Shown piece by piece: positions 43,223-50,761 of a DNA stretch of 64,000 bases. The position numbers were made by a program, and so were the translations under genes. Source of the stretch: CAIPAT01 sp041665605 (GTDB lineage: Bacteria; Verrucomicrobiota; Lentisphaeria; Victivallales; Victivallaceae); assembly GCA_041665605.1 (NCBI GenBank), contig JBAYIO010000013.1:1-64000 (forward strand), given 5' to 3'. How positions within the stretch are numbered: the stretch's first letter is position 1; the number at the start of each line of letters is the position of its first letter. The notes under the pieces were generated by a model, which had not been told where the DNA came from, did no database searches, and worked only from the letters and a program-made list of their open reading frames with translations.

Positions 43223-44089
43223 TCAGATATTTTGTTTAAGTTTCCGCTTGCCCGCGGGCATTATTTCAAAACGCGGATTATGAATACCGGGGGCCCAGCC
43301 GGAATTCTGTGCCAGCAGATCAATGAAATCGCCGCTTTGTAAAATTACCGTTTGATGGTCAAGCCGCCTTGCACCGCGCCTTTCATAATCATCCGCCTGA
43401 TTCGGGCACATAAACTGTATTTTCAGTTGATAGGGCGCCGCAATTTTTTTAACAGGATATTTGTCTCTGTTTGCAAATGCCCGCGCCGAAACTTTTCGCA
43501 GTTCCTGCCGCACTTCCAGTGGACTTCTGTTGACAACGGTATATCGGGCGGAAGCGACTTTCGTCTCGACGGTTTCGACCTTGCCCAGGAAATCAACGGC
43601 TTCCTTGCAGGCGGCTCTGTCGCCGCTGATCAATATCGCCGGCACGCCAAAATATGCAGCACAAAGCGAACCTATCGCGATTTCTCCAACCGGAGTATCA
43701 TTCAGCCACATATTGGCTATGGAATGACTGTTAAAGGTGTGGTTCATAAAACCTGTCGCCGTTCCCTGCATCGCATGGGCTCCGATTTGCATATAGGCGG
43801 CATAGGAATTATCCAGATAGTAAGTGACAGGACAGAGCCCCCCGCCAATAATTTCAAGCTTTGCCCGTGGATGCAGATTTTCTATCTGTATGGAATTGCT
43901 GCCGCCATGACCGTCGACCACGATAATTTCTTTTGCTCCGGCATCAACCAGCCCGTCGACAGCAGCATTCACTTCTTCGGTCAGCAAATGACAGGCATTT
44001 TCGGTGTTGATTATTTTATTGCCGATCCCGTCACCGCGTCCGTTGACGCCGCAAACGCCTTCAAGATCGGTCATAATATAGACTTTCAT
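43223..44089 (-). CDS. M55-family D-aminopeptidase (DppA-like)
   Basis: 288 aa. YIMTDLEGVCGV carries the zinc ligands Asp8 and Glu10, and VVDGHGGSNSI, IGAHAMQGTATGF and NHTFNSHSI match further DppA metal and active-site motifs. M55 peptidases hydrolyse short D-amino-acid peptides, such as peptidoglycan-derived ones. No signal peptide is seen, so it is likely cytoplasmic. GGAG precedes the ATG. It follows the glycosidase gene by 80 nt and is the last gene of the LacI cassette. Confidence 0.85.
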   Translation of the reverse strand: MKVYIMTDLEGVCGVNGRGDGIGNKIINTENACHLLTEEVNAAVDGLVDAGAKEIIVVDGHGGSNSIQIENLHPRAKLEIIGGGLCPVTYYLDNSYAAYMQIGAHAMQGTATGFMNHTFNSHSIANMWLNDTPVGEIAIGSLCAAYFGVPAILISGDRAACKEAVDFLGKVETVETKVASARYTVVNRSPLEVRQELRKVSARAFANRDKYPVKKIAAPYQLKIQFMCPNQADDYERRGARRLDHQTVILQSGDFIDLLAQNSGWAPGIHNPRFEIMPAGKRKLKQNI

Positions 44090-44169
44090 TTTTCTCCTTC
44101 TTCAATTCTGTATGTATTCAACTTTAAGTTCATTATCTGCTGATTTCAAGATTTTTCCGGCGGATCAGC

Positions 44170-46647
44170 TTAATTTTTCCTGTTTTCTTCAAAAAGTTCT
44201 TTTGCCTGTTTGGCATTGCCGGTGAAATAAAGCAAAGTCTTGCCTTTTTCAGCGTCCACATCAAATTGATCTATCATATTCCCGATTAATTTATGTTCAA
44301 AGATGTCATATATGTCACATTTTTCCGGCAGGCTGATTGTTTTCTTTCCAGACTGGCTGACATGAATTCCAAGGAAACTCCGGTTATGATATACAACATT
44401 GTCCTGCTGAAGATATAAATGCGCCCCGGCTTCCCTTGCCGCCGCGCGCAGCACCTCTGAAGGTACAAGATAAGTCCCGACGAAAATCGAGGTCCATTCG
44501 GGCATCCTTTTTACCGCCCATCCCGTTTTCTGCGATGACGTGAATAACGCCAGCGAACTGGCAGTATTGTCATCAACATAAAACTGCGGAAATACCTCTA
44601 TCGGACGGGGAATGTACGGCTTCTCCGGAACGGCATATCCGGGCCCCGTGGAAACAGGACGCGGCTGGGCTCCGAACTGAAATCCCGGGGGGAACTGCTT
44701 AACCATCGGATCGCTGCCGTGTATTTTCATCAGCGGACTCATGCGCTTATTGATGCAGTCAATTTTGATCCCGGTCAATTCACTGCAATGCTCCACCGAA
44801 AGCTGCTGCGGGGAATCGGGGTTGATCAGCCCTGGCGCATAGGACCATAACAACACCTTTTTGTCGTGTTTTAAATATTTGTCTATCTGCATCCGGGTTT
44901 CATTGTTCAAGCAAAACGCATTGGGGAAAATAAAAAGTTTATGTGAAGTTACCTCCGGAGACGCAAGATCGTCAGTTGTGTACATATCAAAATCTGCGCC
45001 GATATATGAATACTCCTGAAGCATCTGCCGGCAGAGAGCGATGAAATCCACAAATTCCGAAGCGTAAAAAATACTGTTCCAATCATAAATGACTGCGATC
45101 TCAGAATTGCGGCGGCGATCACATTTTACCGCCGCATTGCTTAATTTGCCGATTTCAGTCAACACATCTCTCTGGGCCTGTTCTGTAAACCACGGGAAAG
45201 TAATCTCATACCAGTAGCCATGCGACGGATTGGTGACCAGGCGGGCAAAATCCCGGCGCAACACTTCAACGTCTTCTTTTACATTTAACGGAGCCCCGTA
45301 TTTGCGTTCTATATTCTTTACCGAACTGGTGCGGGTATCGCATTCCACCCAAAAACATTTATTTCTCAGCAGCATGGAATTGACCGGTCCGCGAAAGCAA
45401 AGACCTTCCCCCAGCCCCCTGTTTTCATACGGCCAGGGGTGTCCCATGAAATCAATATAAGGCGACTTGAGTATTGCTCCGAATCCGCCGGGACCGGACC
45501 AGTGAAATCCGGTTGCGGCAAAGGGCGGGGAGTGAAGTCCTCCGGTCAGAAGCTTACCGCCGCTTGCGCGCTTGATAACTTCACAGAAATATGACAGCCG
45601 TTCCTGCAAAACGTTGCACATCGCCATTTGAAAGTCGATGACCTTCTGTCCGCCTGCCGCCTGCGGATTCCGGAAATGTCCGAATCCGCCGGGGATTTTA
45701 TAATAACTTTCATCACAAGACGTCGGCTCATCAAATCCGCGTTCGCTCATTGACGGAATGGCAACATCATTGAATGAGGCTATTTGAGGATTGTTCCAGG
45801 CTTTCTGCAATGCTGCCGCATCTTTATATTTGCCGCGGACATATTCCCGGAAATAGTCCTGCATCGCCGGACTGTAATCTATCCCGTGTTTCTGCCAGTT
45901 GAATTCCGACCACCACCCACCTTCCCCGCTTACCCCGAAAGTTACGAAAATGCCGAAAATGCGCTCACCATAGGGTTGTTTGCCAATTTCCTGCACCATT
46001 TTGACCAGGCATTCCGAAGCCTGCCGTTCCCATACATTTGACGCATAAGAGTAGCGCTGGCGCGTTATCCCGGCGGTACTCCAATACGCTTCCGTTCCAT
46101 CTTCAAATGCCGTCATATGCCCCGGATTTTGCCGCGCAAACTCTTCCCGGTTCACAATAAACCATATCCGCAGGAAAAACCGTACATTCGGATTTCTGCG
46201 AATTAGTTCTTTCGCCGATGCCTGCGCCGCACTCCAGTCAACAACCCTCTTGTCTACATACAGCGGCAGATACAAAACCTGGTAGTCGCCGCCGCCCCGG
46301 GTCATGGCGTCAGCAAGGGCATTGTGATAGTTGATGTCCGGAGCCTTCTTGAACCCGTAATTATGATATAAATATCCGACATAAGAGCCCAGCACCGGCA
46401 ATGGTTTATCTTCAACCATCATCGTCGGTACACCTTGCACCGTGGCGATACAGCCGCGCGTTGCCTGCTCCTTCCAATACTGGACAGGCGTAACGGATTC
46501 AACCCATTCCCGGCGTTCGTTCCAGTCTATATTCTTAAATTTTGCATCCAGCGGTTTTGTCGCATTCCGCCTGTCCGGCTCATCGGCGGCAGTAACGCCG
46601 GACCATATTAACGCCAGGCAACACAACGCTGCTATTCTTTGTTTCAT
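44170..46647 (-). CDS. Secreted GH42-like glycosidase
   Basis: 825 aa from the ATG at 46647 (AGGA upstream), with a signal peptide of about 21 residues ending VTAA. A (beta/alpha)8 domain follows. TFGVSGEGGWWSEF places a likely acid/base at Glu242, and CFWVECDTRT a likely nucleophile at Glu435. After it, FIFPNAFCLNNETRMQIDKY begins a class I amidotransferase-like domain (about 595-660), as in GH42 beta-galactosidases. The C-terminal ~120 residues are beta-rich. Substrate and exact family are uncertain; similarity to GH42 is judged by layout, not by alignment. It lies 42 nt after the pseudopilin gene in the LacI cassette. Confidence 0.65.
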   Translation of the reverse strand: MKQRIAALCCLALIWSGVTAADEPDRRNATKPLDAKFKNIDWNERREWVESVTPVQYWKEQATRGCIATVQGVPTMMVEDKPLPVLGSYVGYLYHNYGFKKAPDINYHNALADAMTRGGGDYQVLYLPLYVDKRVVDWSAAQASAKELIRRNPNVRFFLRIWFIVNREEFARQNPGHMTAFEDGTEAYWSTAGITRQRYSYASNVWERQASECLVKMVQEIGKQPYGERIFGIFVTFGVSGEGGWWSEFNWQKHGIDYSPAMQDYFREYVRGKYKDAAALQKAWNNPQIASFNDVAIPSMSERGFDEPTSCDESYYKIPGGFGHFRNPQAAGGQKVIDFQMAMCNVLQERLSYFCEVIKRASGGKLLTGGLHSPPFAATGFHWSGPGGFGAILKSPYIDFMGHPWPYENRGLGEGLCFRGPVNSMLLRNKCFWVECDTRTSSVKNIERKYGAPLNVKEDVEVLRRDFARLVTNPSHGYWYEITFPWFTEQAQRDVLTEIGKLSNAAVKCDRRRNSEIAVIYDWNSIFYASEFVDFIALCRQMLQEYSYIGADFDMYTTDDLASPEVTSHKLFIFPNAFCLNNETRMQIDKYLKHDKKVLLWSYAPGLINPDSPQQLSVEHCSELTGIKIDCINKRMSPLMKIHGSDPMVKQFPPGFQFGAQPRPVSTGPGYAVPEKPYIPRPIEVFPQFYVDDNTASSLALFTSSQKTGWAVKRMPEWTSIFVGTYLVPSEVLRAAAREAGAHLYLQQDNVVYHNRSFLGIHVSQSGKKTISLPEKCDIYDIFEHKLIGNMIDQFDVDAEKGKTLLYFTGNAKQAKELFEENRKN

Positions 46648-46689
46648 TTGCACATCCTGTTTAAGACATTTTGGAATCAAGTTACTGTA

Positions 46690-47544
46690 TTATTGATAAT
46701 ATACGGCAGTGGTTGCATTGCCTTTTTCAATCATATAAAAGTCATGCGGGAAACCATCCGTGCGGGGGTTCTTTTTAGCCACATGCTTATCAGCGAAAAG
46801 CATATTCAGTTTTTGATTGTGCCTGTAGGCAAATCCGGACGGATTGCCGTAATAGAGGGAATTGGAGCTATTCCCTATTGAGCAGCCGACAATCCCGGAA
46901 CAATTGTTGCCGTCCACATAACCGGTGTAAATGAACTCAAAATCGGCAGCCGCCAGAAATGAGCCGGGCCTTTTAATTCTATTTATTTTTACAGTCTGCC
47001 AGTCTGTAAGAGTAGTTGTACCGGGGCCGCGGAACTCATATTGAGCCCTGTTGATGCCGTAACTTAAATAATATAAGGTCTTTTTAGAGGGAAGGCCCGC
47101 GGTGCCGTAATAAAACTCCGGCTCTTTCGCCGCCGGACAATAGAAAACCGGCGGCCCGCTGAGTGGATAGGAAGCGCTGCTTGCAGGCCATTTCATTCCA
47201 ACATAAGACGACAGTTTATAACACCACGAACAATATGGGCTGGCTTCACTGCTGGTGTAACCAATGCTGGAACCTGCAGAATAATACATCCCGGCAGGCA
47301 TCCAGTCTCCGCTGTCGGTGGAATACATTTCCATGCCCATGCCGATCTGCTTTAAGTTGCTGACGCAATGTGCCTCTTTAGCCACCGCCCTGGCCTTATT
47401 CAAGGCAGGCAGCAGCATTGATGCCAGAATGGCAATGATGGCGATCGTTACAAGCAGTTCAATCAATGTAAAAGGGGAATGACTCCATCCGCTTACCCGC
47501 AGTTGTAAAATGCGATGTGGACATTTTTCAATTTTGATACTCAT
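46690..47544 (-). CDS. H-X9-DG-type pseudopilin, cassette 1
   Basis: 284 aa. A positively charged N-terminal leader of ~25 residues precedes FTLIELLVTIAIIAILASM, the type IV pilin/pseudopilin helix. The C-terminal H-X9-DG-type motif is RHNQKLNMLFADKH, with Lys instead of the usual Gly after Asp. The residue before the Phe of the cleavage site is Pro, not Gly. The family is numerous in Planctomycetes and Lentisphaerae and its role is not settled; type II secretion or surface display is a common suggestion. GGAGGTG gives a strong ribosome site. It lies between the LacI regulator and the glycosidase. Confidence 0.85.
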   Translation of the reverse strand: MSIKIEKCPHRILQLRVSGWSHSPFTLIELLVTIAIIAILASMLLPALNKARAVAKEAHCVSNLKQIGMGMEMYSTDSGDWMPAGMYYSAGSSIGYTSSEASPYCSWCYKLSSYVGMKWPASSASYPLSGPPVFYCPAAKEPEFYYGTAGLPSKKTLYYLSYGINRAQYEFRGPGTTTLTDWQTVKINRIKRPGSFLAAADFEFIYTGYVDGNNCSGIVGCSIGNSSNSLYYGNPSGFAYRHNQKLNMLFADKHVAKKNPRTDGFPHDFYMIEKGNATTAVYYQ

Positions 47545-47581
47545 AAAACACCTCCATTGATGATTTCACTGTCTTCCGCTT

Positions 47582-48643
47582 TTATTTAAAAACCGGCGCT
47601 TTCCCCGTCGTATCCCTTATTATCATATCCAGGGGCTTGTACTGCTGGCGCAATATCTCTTTTACCTCAGCGAGGCTTTTTCTGTTTTCAAGCAGGCTGA
47701 TCAACAAATCAGCCGCAATATAGCCGCTTTCATATGATTTTTGATTCACCGCCGTTAACGGCTGGGAATTCCATTCGCATAATGCGGAATCACATCCGGA
47801 AATAATACTTATCTCTCCGGGGCAGTTTTGCGAAGTACGGTTGATTTCCGCAAGAAAACCGCAACATGACTGATCATTCCCGCAAAATGCAGTATAACGT
47901 TCCCCGGCAGGCTGCTTTAACCATTCTTCAGCAATGCCTCTGCCATTTTCGAATTCATTGTCCCCGTTGACCAACTGATACTGTAAGGAAAAATCCTTTA
48001 CGGCCAATGAATCATTGAATTTCTTAAAAGCTGCCGTATAAGTTTTTTTTGAAATCTCATAATAATAACTGAAACACACTTTGCGGTGGTTCAAGCCATA
48101 AAGATATTCCATTATCCTGACATAAGTTGCTATGTAGTCTTGTTTAAAACATAGAATATTATCATTGAAAAGCCACCCGAAAACGATATATGGAATATTT
48201 AACGGCTCGATAAGTTTTAATACCGCTTCGTCAATTGCCCCGGCGATCACAAGACCGTCAATACTGCGCCTGCGCAGTTTTTCCGGCATCACAAAGTCTT
48301 TGATCGTTGAAAGATCATAAGTGGAAACCACCATCTGATAGCCTTGTGCTTTACAAGCTTCCCCGACTCCGGATTCGATAGTACTGAAATAACTGTTGGA
48401 TAAACCTAATGTAACCTTGGAAGAAACTAGAAATCCGATTTGATAAGTGCGTCTGGTGGACAGTGCCCGCGCCGAATCCTGAGGAATATAGTTATGGTTT
48501 TCAATTATCTGACGCACTTTTTCAAAAGTCTTTTGGCTGACCCGCAATTTCGGATTGTTGTTAATGACTTCCGAAACAGTTGACTTTGCAACCCCGGCCA
48601 TCGCGGCAATATCTTTAATTGTTAATTTTTTTTCTAATATCAT
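47582..48643 (-). CDS. LacI-family transcriptional regulator (first gene of cassette 1)
   Basis: 353 aa. The helix-turn-helix is LTIKDIAAMAGVAKSTVSEVI with hinge YIPQDSARALSTRR, then the sugar-sensor domain. It is the first gene of a run lacI - pseudopilin - glycosidase - M55, with gaps of 37, 42 and 80 nt. Two palindromes with the CCGGTT/CCGGTACCGG cores of LacI operators overlap its own promoter (48681-48730), so negative autoregulation of the whole cassette is likely. The sugar ligand is unknown. Confidence 0.88.
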   Translation of the reverse strand: MILEKKLTIKDIAAMAGVAKSTVSEVINNNPKLRVSQKTFEKVRQIIENHNYIPQDSARALSTRRTYQIGFLVSSKVTLGLSNSYFSTIESGVGEACKAQGYQMVVSTYDLSTIKDFVMPEKLRRRSIDGLVIAGAIDEAVLKLIEPLNIPYIVFGWLFNDNILCFKQDYIATYVRIMEYLYGLNHRKVCFSYYYEISKKTYTAAFKKFNDSLAVKDFSLQYQLVNGDNEFENGRGIAEEWLKQPAGERYTAFCGNDQSCCGFLAEINRTSQNCPGEISIISGCDSALCEWNSQPLTAVNQKSYESGYIAADLLISLLENRKSLAEVKEILRQQYKPLDMIIRDTTGKAPVFK

Positions 48644-48680
48644 TTAGCACAATCTCGTTTAATTAAGTTATCGTTATCGA

Positions 48681-48730
48681 ACCGGTACCGGTATATCTTA
48701 TATTATAAATCGAACCGGTTCGCAAAGCAA
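48681..48730 (-). promoter_or_regulatory. Promoter and two LacI-type operators for cassette 1
   Basis: On the minus strand TTGCTT (48730-48725), a 17-nt spacer and perfect TATAAT (48707-48702) form a strong promoter. The perfect palindrome CGAACCGGTTCG (48711-48722) fills the spacer. A second perfect palindrome, ACCGGTACCGGT (48681-48692), lies just after the start point. Both have the central CG and flanks usual for LacI-family sites. Dual sites would allow tight repression. Confidence 0.75.
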
Positions 48731-48823
48731 CCAATCTTCTCAATAATTATTTGAAAAATATATTTTCTTTCCGGCTGAAAATACACTTCCGCAAACCAAT
48801 ACCGTGAAACCTCCGGGATTAAA

Positions 48824-50029
48824 CTATTTTTGTGCGGCAAAATAGGCCGTCAGCTTCCCGGCGATAAATTCATGCCCCTGGTTGTTCGGGTGCGCCATAT
48901 CGCCAAAGTACGCAGACATGCCCTTGGACCCGAGTGCTTTGAAATCGGCGGCGAGGTCATACATGGCGATATTGCGCTCACCGGCCAGAGCGCGAATGGC
49001 GTCGGCATAGTCGTCCATCATCGTGAATCGCGCCGCCTGCCCCGGCATGGTGGGCAGCAGCAGAAAAGCGGCGCTGCCGCCGGTCAGCGAGTTTACCCGG
49101 TCAATATATTCGGAAACAGATGCCCGGAAAAATTCAACCGGGAGCCCTGAACTTTTATCATTATAGCCGATGTGCAGCGTTACCAGATCAGGTTTTTCGC
49201 CCAGAAAATCGCGTTCCGCCCATGTCCGCAGATTAAAACTGCCGGCGCCCCCGACGGCAATGGTTTTGACGCTGATTTTATCATTGCCGTAAATTTTACG
49301 CAGTTCCGCCTGCAATTTAACGCCATAGCGGTTGGCGTCGGGAGCGGTAACGTTGGTTCCGGCGGTAATCGAATCGCCGGAGCAGAAGATAGTTACCTGC
49401 CTGCCCGATTTCATTTTGGCAGTTACCTCGGAAAGTTGACGCGGCGGATATTTTGCGATTGTTTTGGGCTGGGCTTTTTCGACCAGTTTCAAGTCATCCA
49501 CCAGATATGAAAACGCCGGGATGTTCCTGTTGCAGGGTCCGAGGTTCCAGCCGTCGCCGAAAGTAACGGTGTCAATTCCGATCGGGGTCAGCGCTCCGTG
49601 CGCCCCGATCTTTTTGCCGCCTAGAATGGAAACCGGCAGAAAATCGTTCCACGCCAGCGTAACGGTTTGCCAGTCTGTTCCTTTGATTTGAAAATAGCAG
49701 GTGTAGTTCCACCAGCCGCCGCCGCCGTTTACGCTCACCGAATCCCACGAATTGGAACCGTCGCCTTTTACCCGGAAGGATAAACCCTGATATCCGGCCA
49801 GGGCGTAACGTTCGTCCATCGAAAACTTCCATGTCCTGGTTGCGATGCCCGGAGCGGTCAGTTTCATGGTTTTATTGCCGTTGTCATCGCAGGATTCAAT
49901 TTTGCCGGAACGGGTCTGTTTCCATGCGGACAGATTGTCGAACGTGTCCAGAACCAGGTCATCCGCTTCCATTTTGAAGCCGGCCACTATGATAATTGCC
50001 AGTACTGCCGCCTGTTTTACATATTTCAT
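48824..50029 (-). CDS. Secreted SGNH/GDSL hydrolase with N-terminal carbohydrate-binding-like domain
   Basis: 401 aa from the ATG at 50029 (GGAG 9 nt before; a longer frame to 50083 lacks a signal peptide start). A signal peptide covers residues 1-22. Residues ~23-185 are a beta-sandwich with a Trp-rich face (GGWWNYTCYF), typical of carbohydrate binding. The C-terminal SGNH domain has FCSGDSIT (Ser220), a Gly in block II, HIGYND and DMAHPNNQGH, with Asp and His of the triad. Such enzymes are usually esterases that remove acetyl groups from polysaccharides. It ends the GntR cassette, 66 nt after the pseudopilin. Confidence 0.82.
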   Translation of the reverse strand: MKYVKQAAVLAIIIVAGFKMEADDLVLDTFDNLSAWKQTRSGKIESCDDNGNKTMKLTAPGIATRTWKFSMDERYALAGYQGLSFRVKGDGSNSWDSVSVNGGGGWWNYTCYFQIKGTDWQTVTLAWNDFLPVSILGGKKIGAHGALTPIGIDTVTFGDGWNLGPCNRNIPAFSYLVDDLKLVEKAQPKTIAKYPPRQLSEVTAKMKSGRQVTIFCSGDSITAGTNVTAPDANRYGVKLQAELRKIYGNDKISVKTIAVGGAGSFNLRTWAERDFLGEKPDLVTLHIGYNDKSSGLPVEFFRASVSEYIDRVNSLTGGSAAFLLLPTMPGQAARFTMMDDYADAIRALAGERNIAMYDLAADFKALGSKGMSAYFGDMAHPNNQGHEFIAGKLTAYFAAQK

Positions 50030-50095
50030 TCTATTCTTCTCCATTCCTGAAGTTTGCCTGTTTTTAATAAATCTCTCCACCAAGCCGCAGCCTGT

Positions 50096-50740
50096 TCACA
50101 GGGTTCCCCTGCCATACCAGAACAAGGTAAAAGTAGACCCCCATCCAATATAGTCCGCCGATAGATTCTGATACGCCGCCCGCGTGTTAATATTACGGGC
50201 ATGTCCATCGACAAATGATACATTCATGCCTCCGTTATGCCGGAATATCAAGTTAGTTGATCCGCCGTATAATGTTCCGGCTTTGCCATCCAGCGTAAAA
50301 ACACAAGATGCCGGCTTGGGAATGTTTGCCAGTTTTTTCAAATACCAGGTTGCAACAGTCGGATGCTGCACATTGGCGATATGCTCATTTTTGCCATATC
50401 CGTAAATCCCGTTTGAATTCACTCCGTCCACCTGGGACGGACAGCGGAAAACTTTCATGGTTGCAGGTGTATATGCGCTATTTCTTGCGCTTACATACGG
50501 CAGCAGATCTACATAAAGCGAACTGGCTCCTGTGTTTAATAGATATTCCCGATAATCATTGATGTACATGCTGAGAGCAAGCGCCTGTTGTTTTTGATTG
50601 GAAAGGCAATTGTTAATTTTAGCTTTTTCCCGTGCCGCACTCAGCGACGGCAGCAGCATTGAGGCCAGGATTGCAATGATTGCAATCGTGACCAGGAGTT
50701 CAATGAGCGTAAATTCCGATTTAGAATTAATTGATTTCAT
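50096..50740 (-). CDS. H-X9-DG-type pseudopilin, cassette 2
   Basis: 214 aa from the ATG at 50740, since GGGGGAG directly abuts the upstream ATG at 50746 and is correctly spaced for this one. A short leader (MKSINSKSE) precedes FTLIELLVTIAIIAILASM. The C-terminal motif RHNGGMNVSFVDGH is a full H-X9-DG. The residue before the cleavage-site Phe is Glu. It sits 21 nt after the large glycosidase and 66 nt before the SGNH hydrolase. Confidence 0.88.
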   Translation of the reverse strand: MKSINSKSEFTLIELLVTIAIIAILASMLLPSLSAAREKAKINNCLSNQKQQALALSMYINDYREYLLNTGASSLYVDLLPYVSARNSAYTPATMKVFRCPSQVDGVNSNGIYGYGKNEHIANVQHPTVATWYLKKLANIPKPASCVFTLDGKAGTLYGGSTNLIFRHNGGMNVSFVDGHARNINTRAAYQNLSADYIGWGSTFTLFWYGRGTL

Positions 50741-50761
50741 CTTCATCTCCCCCTTTTTTAT

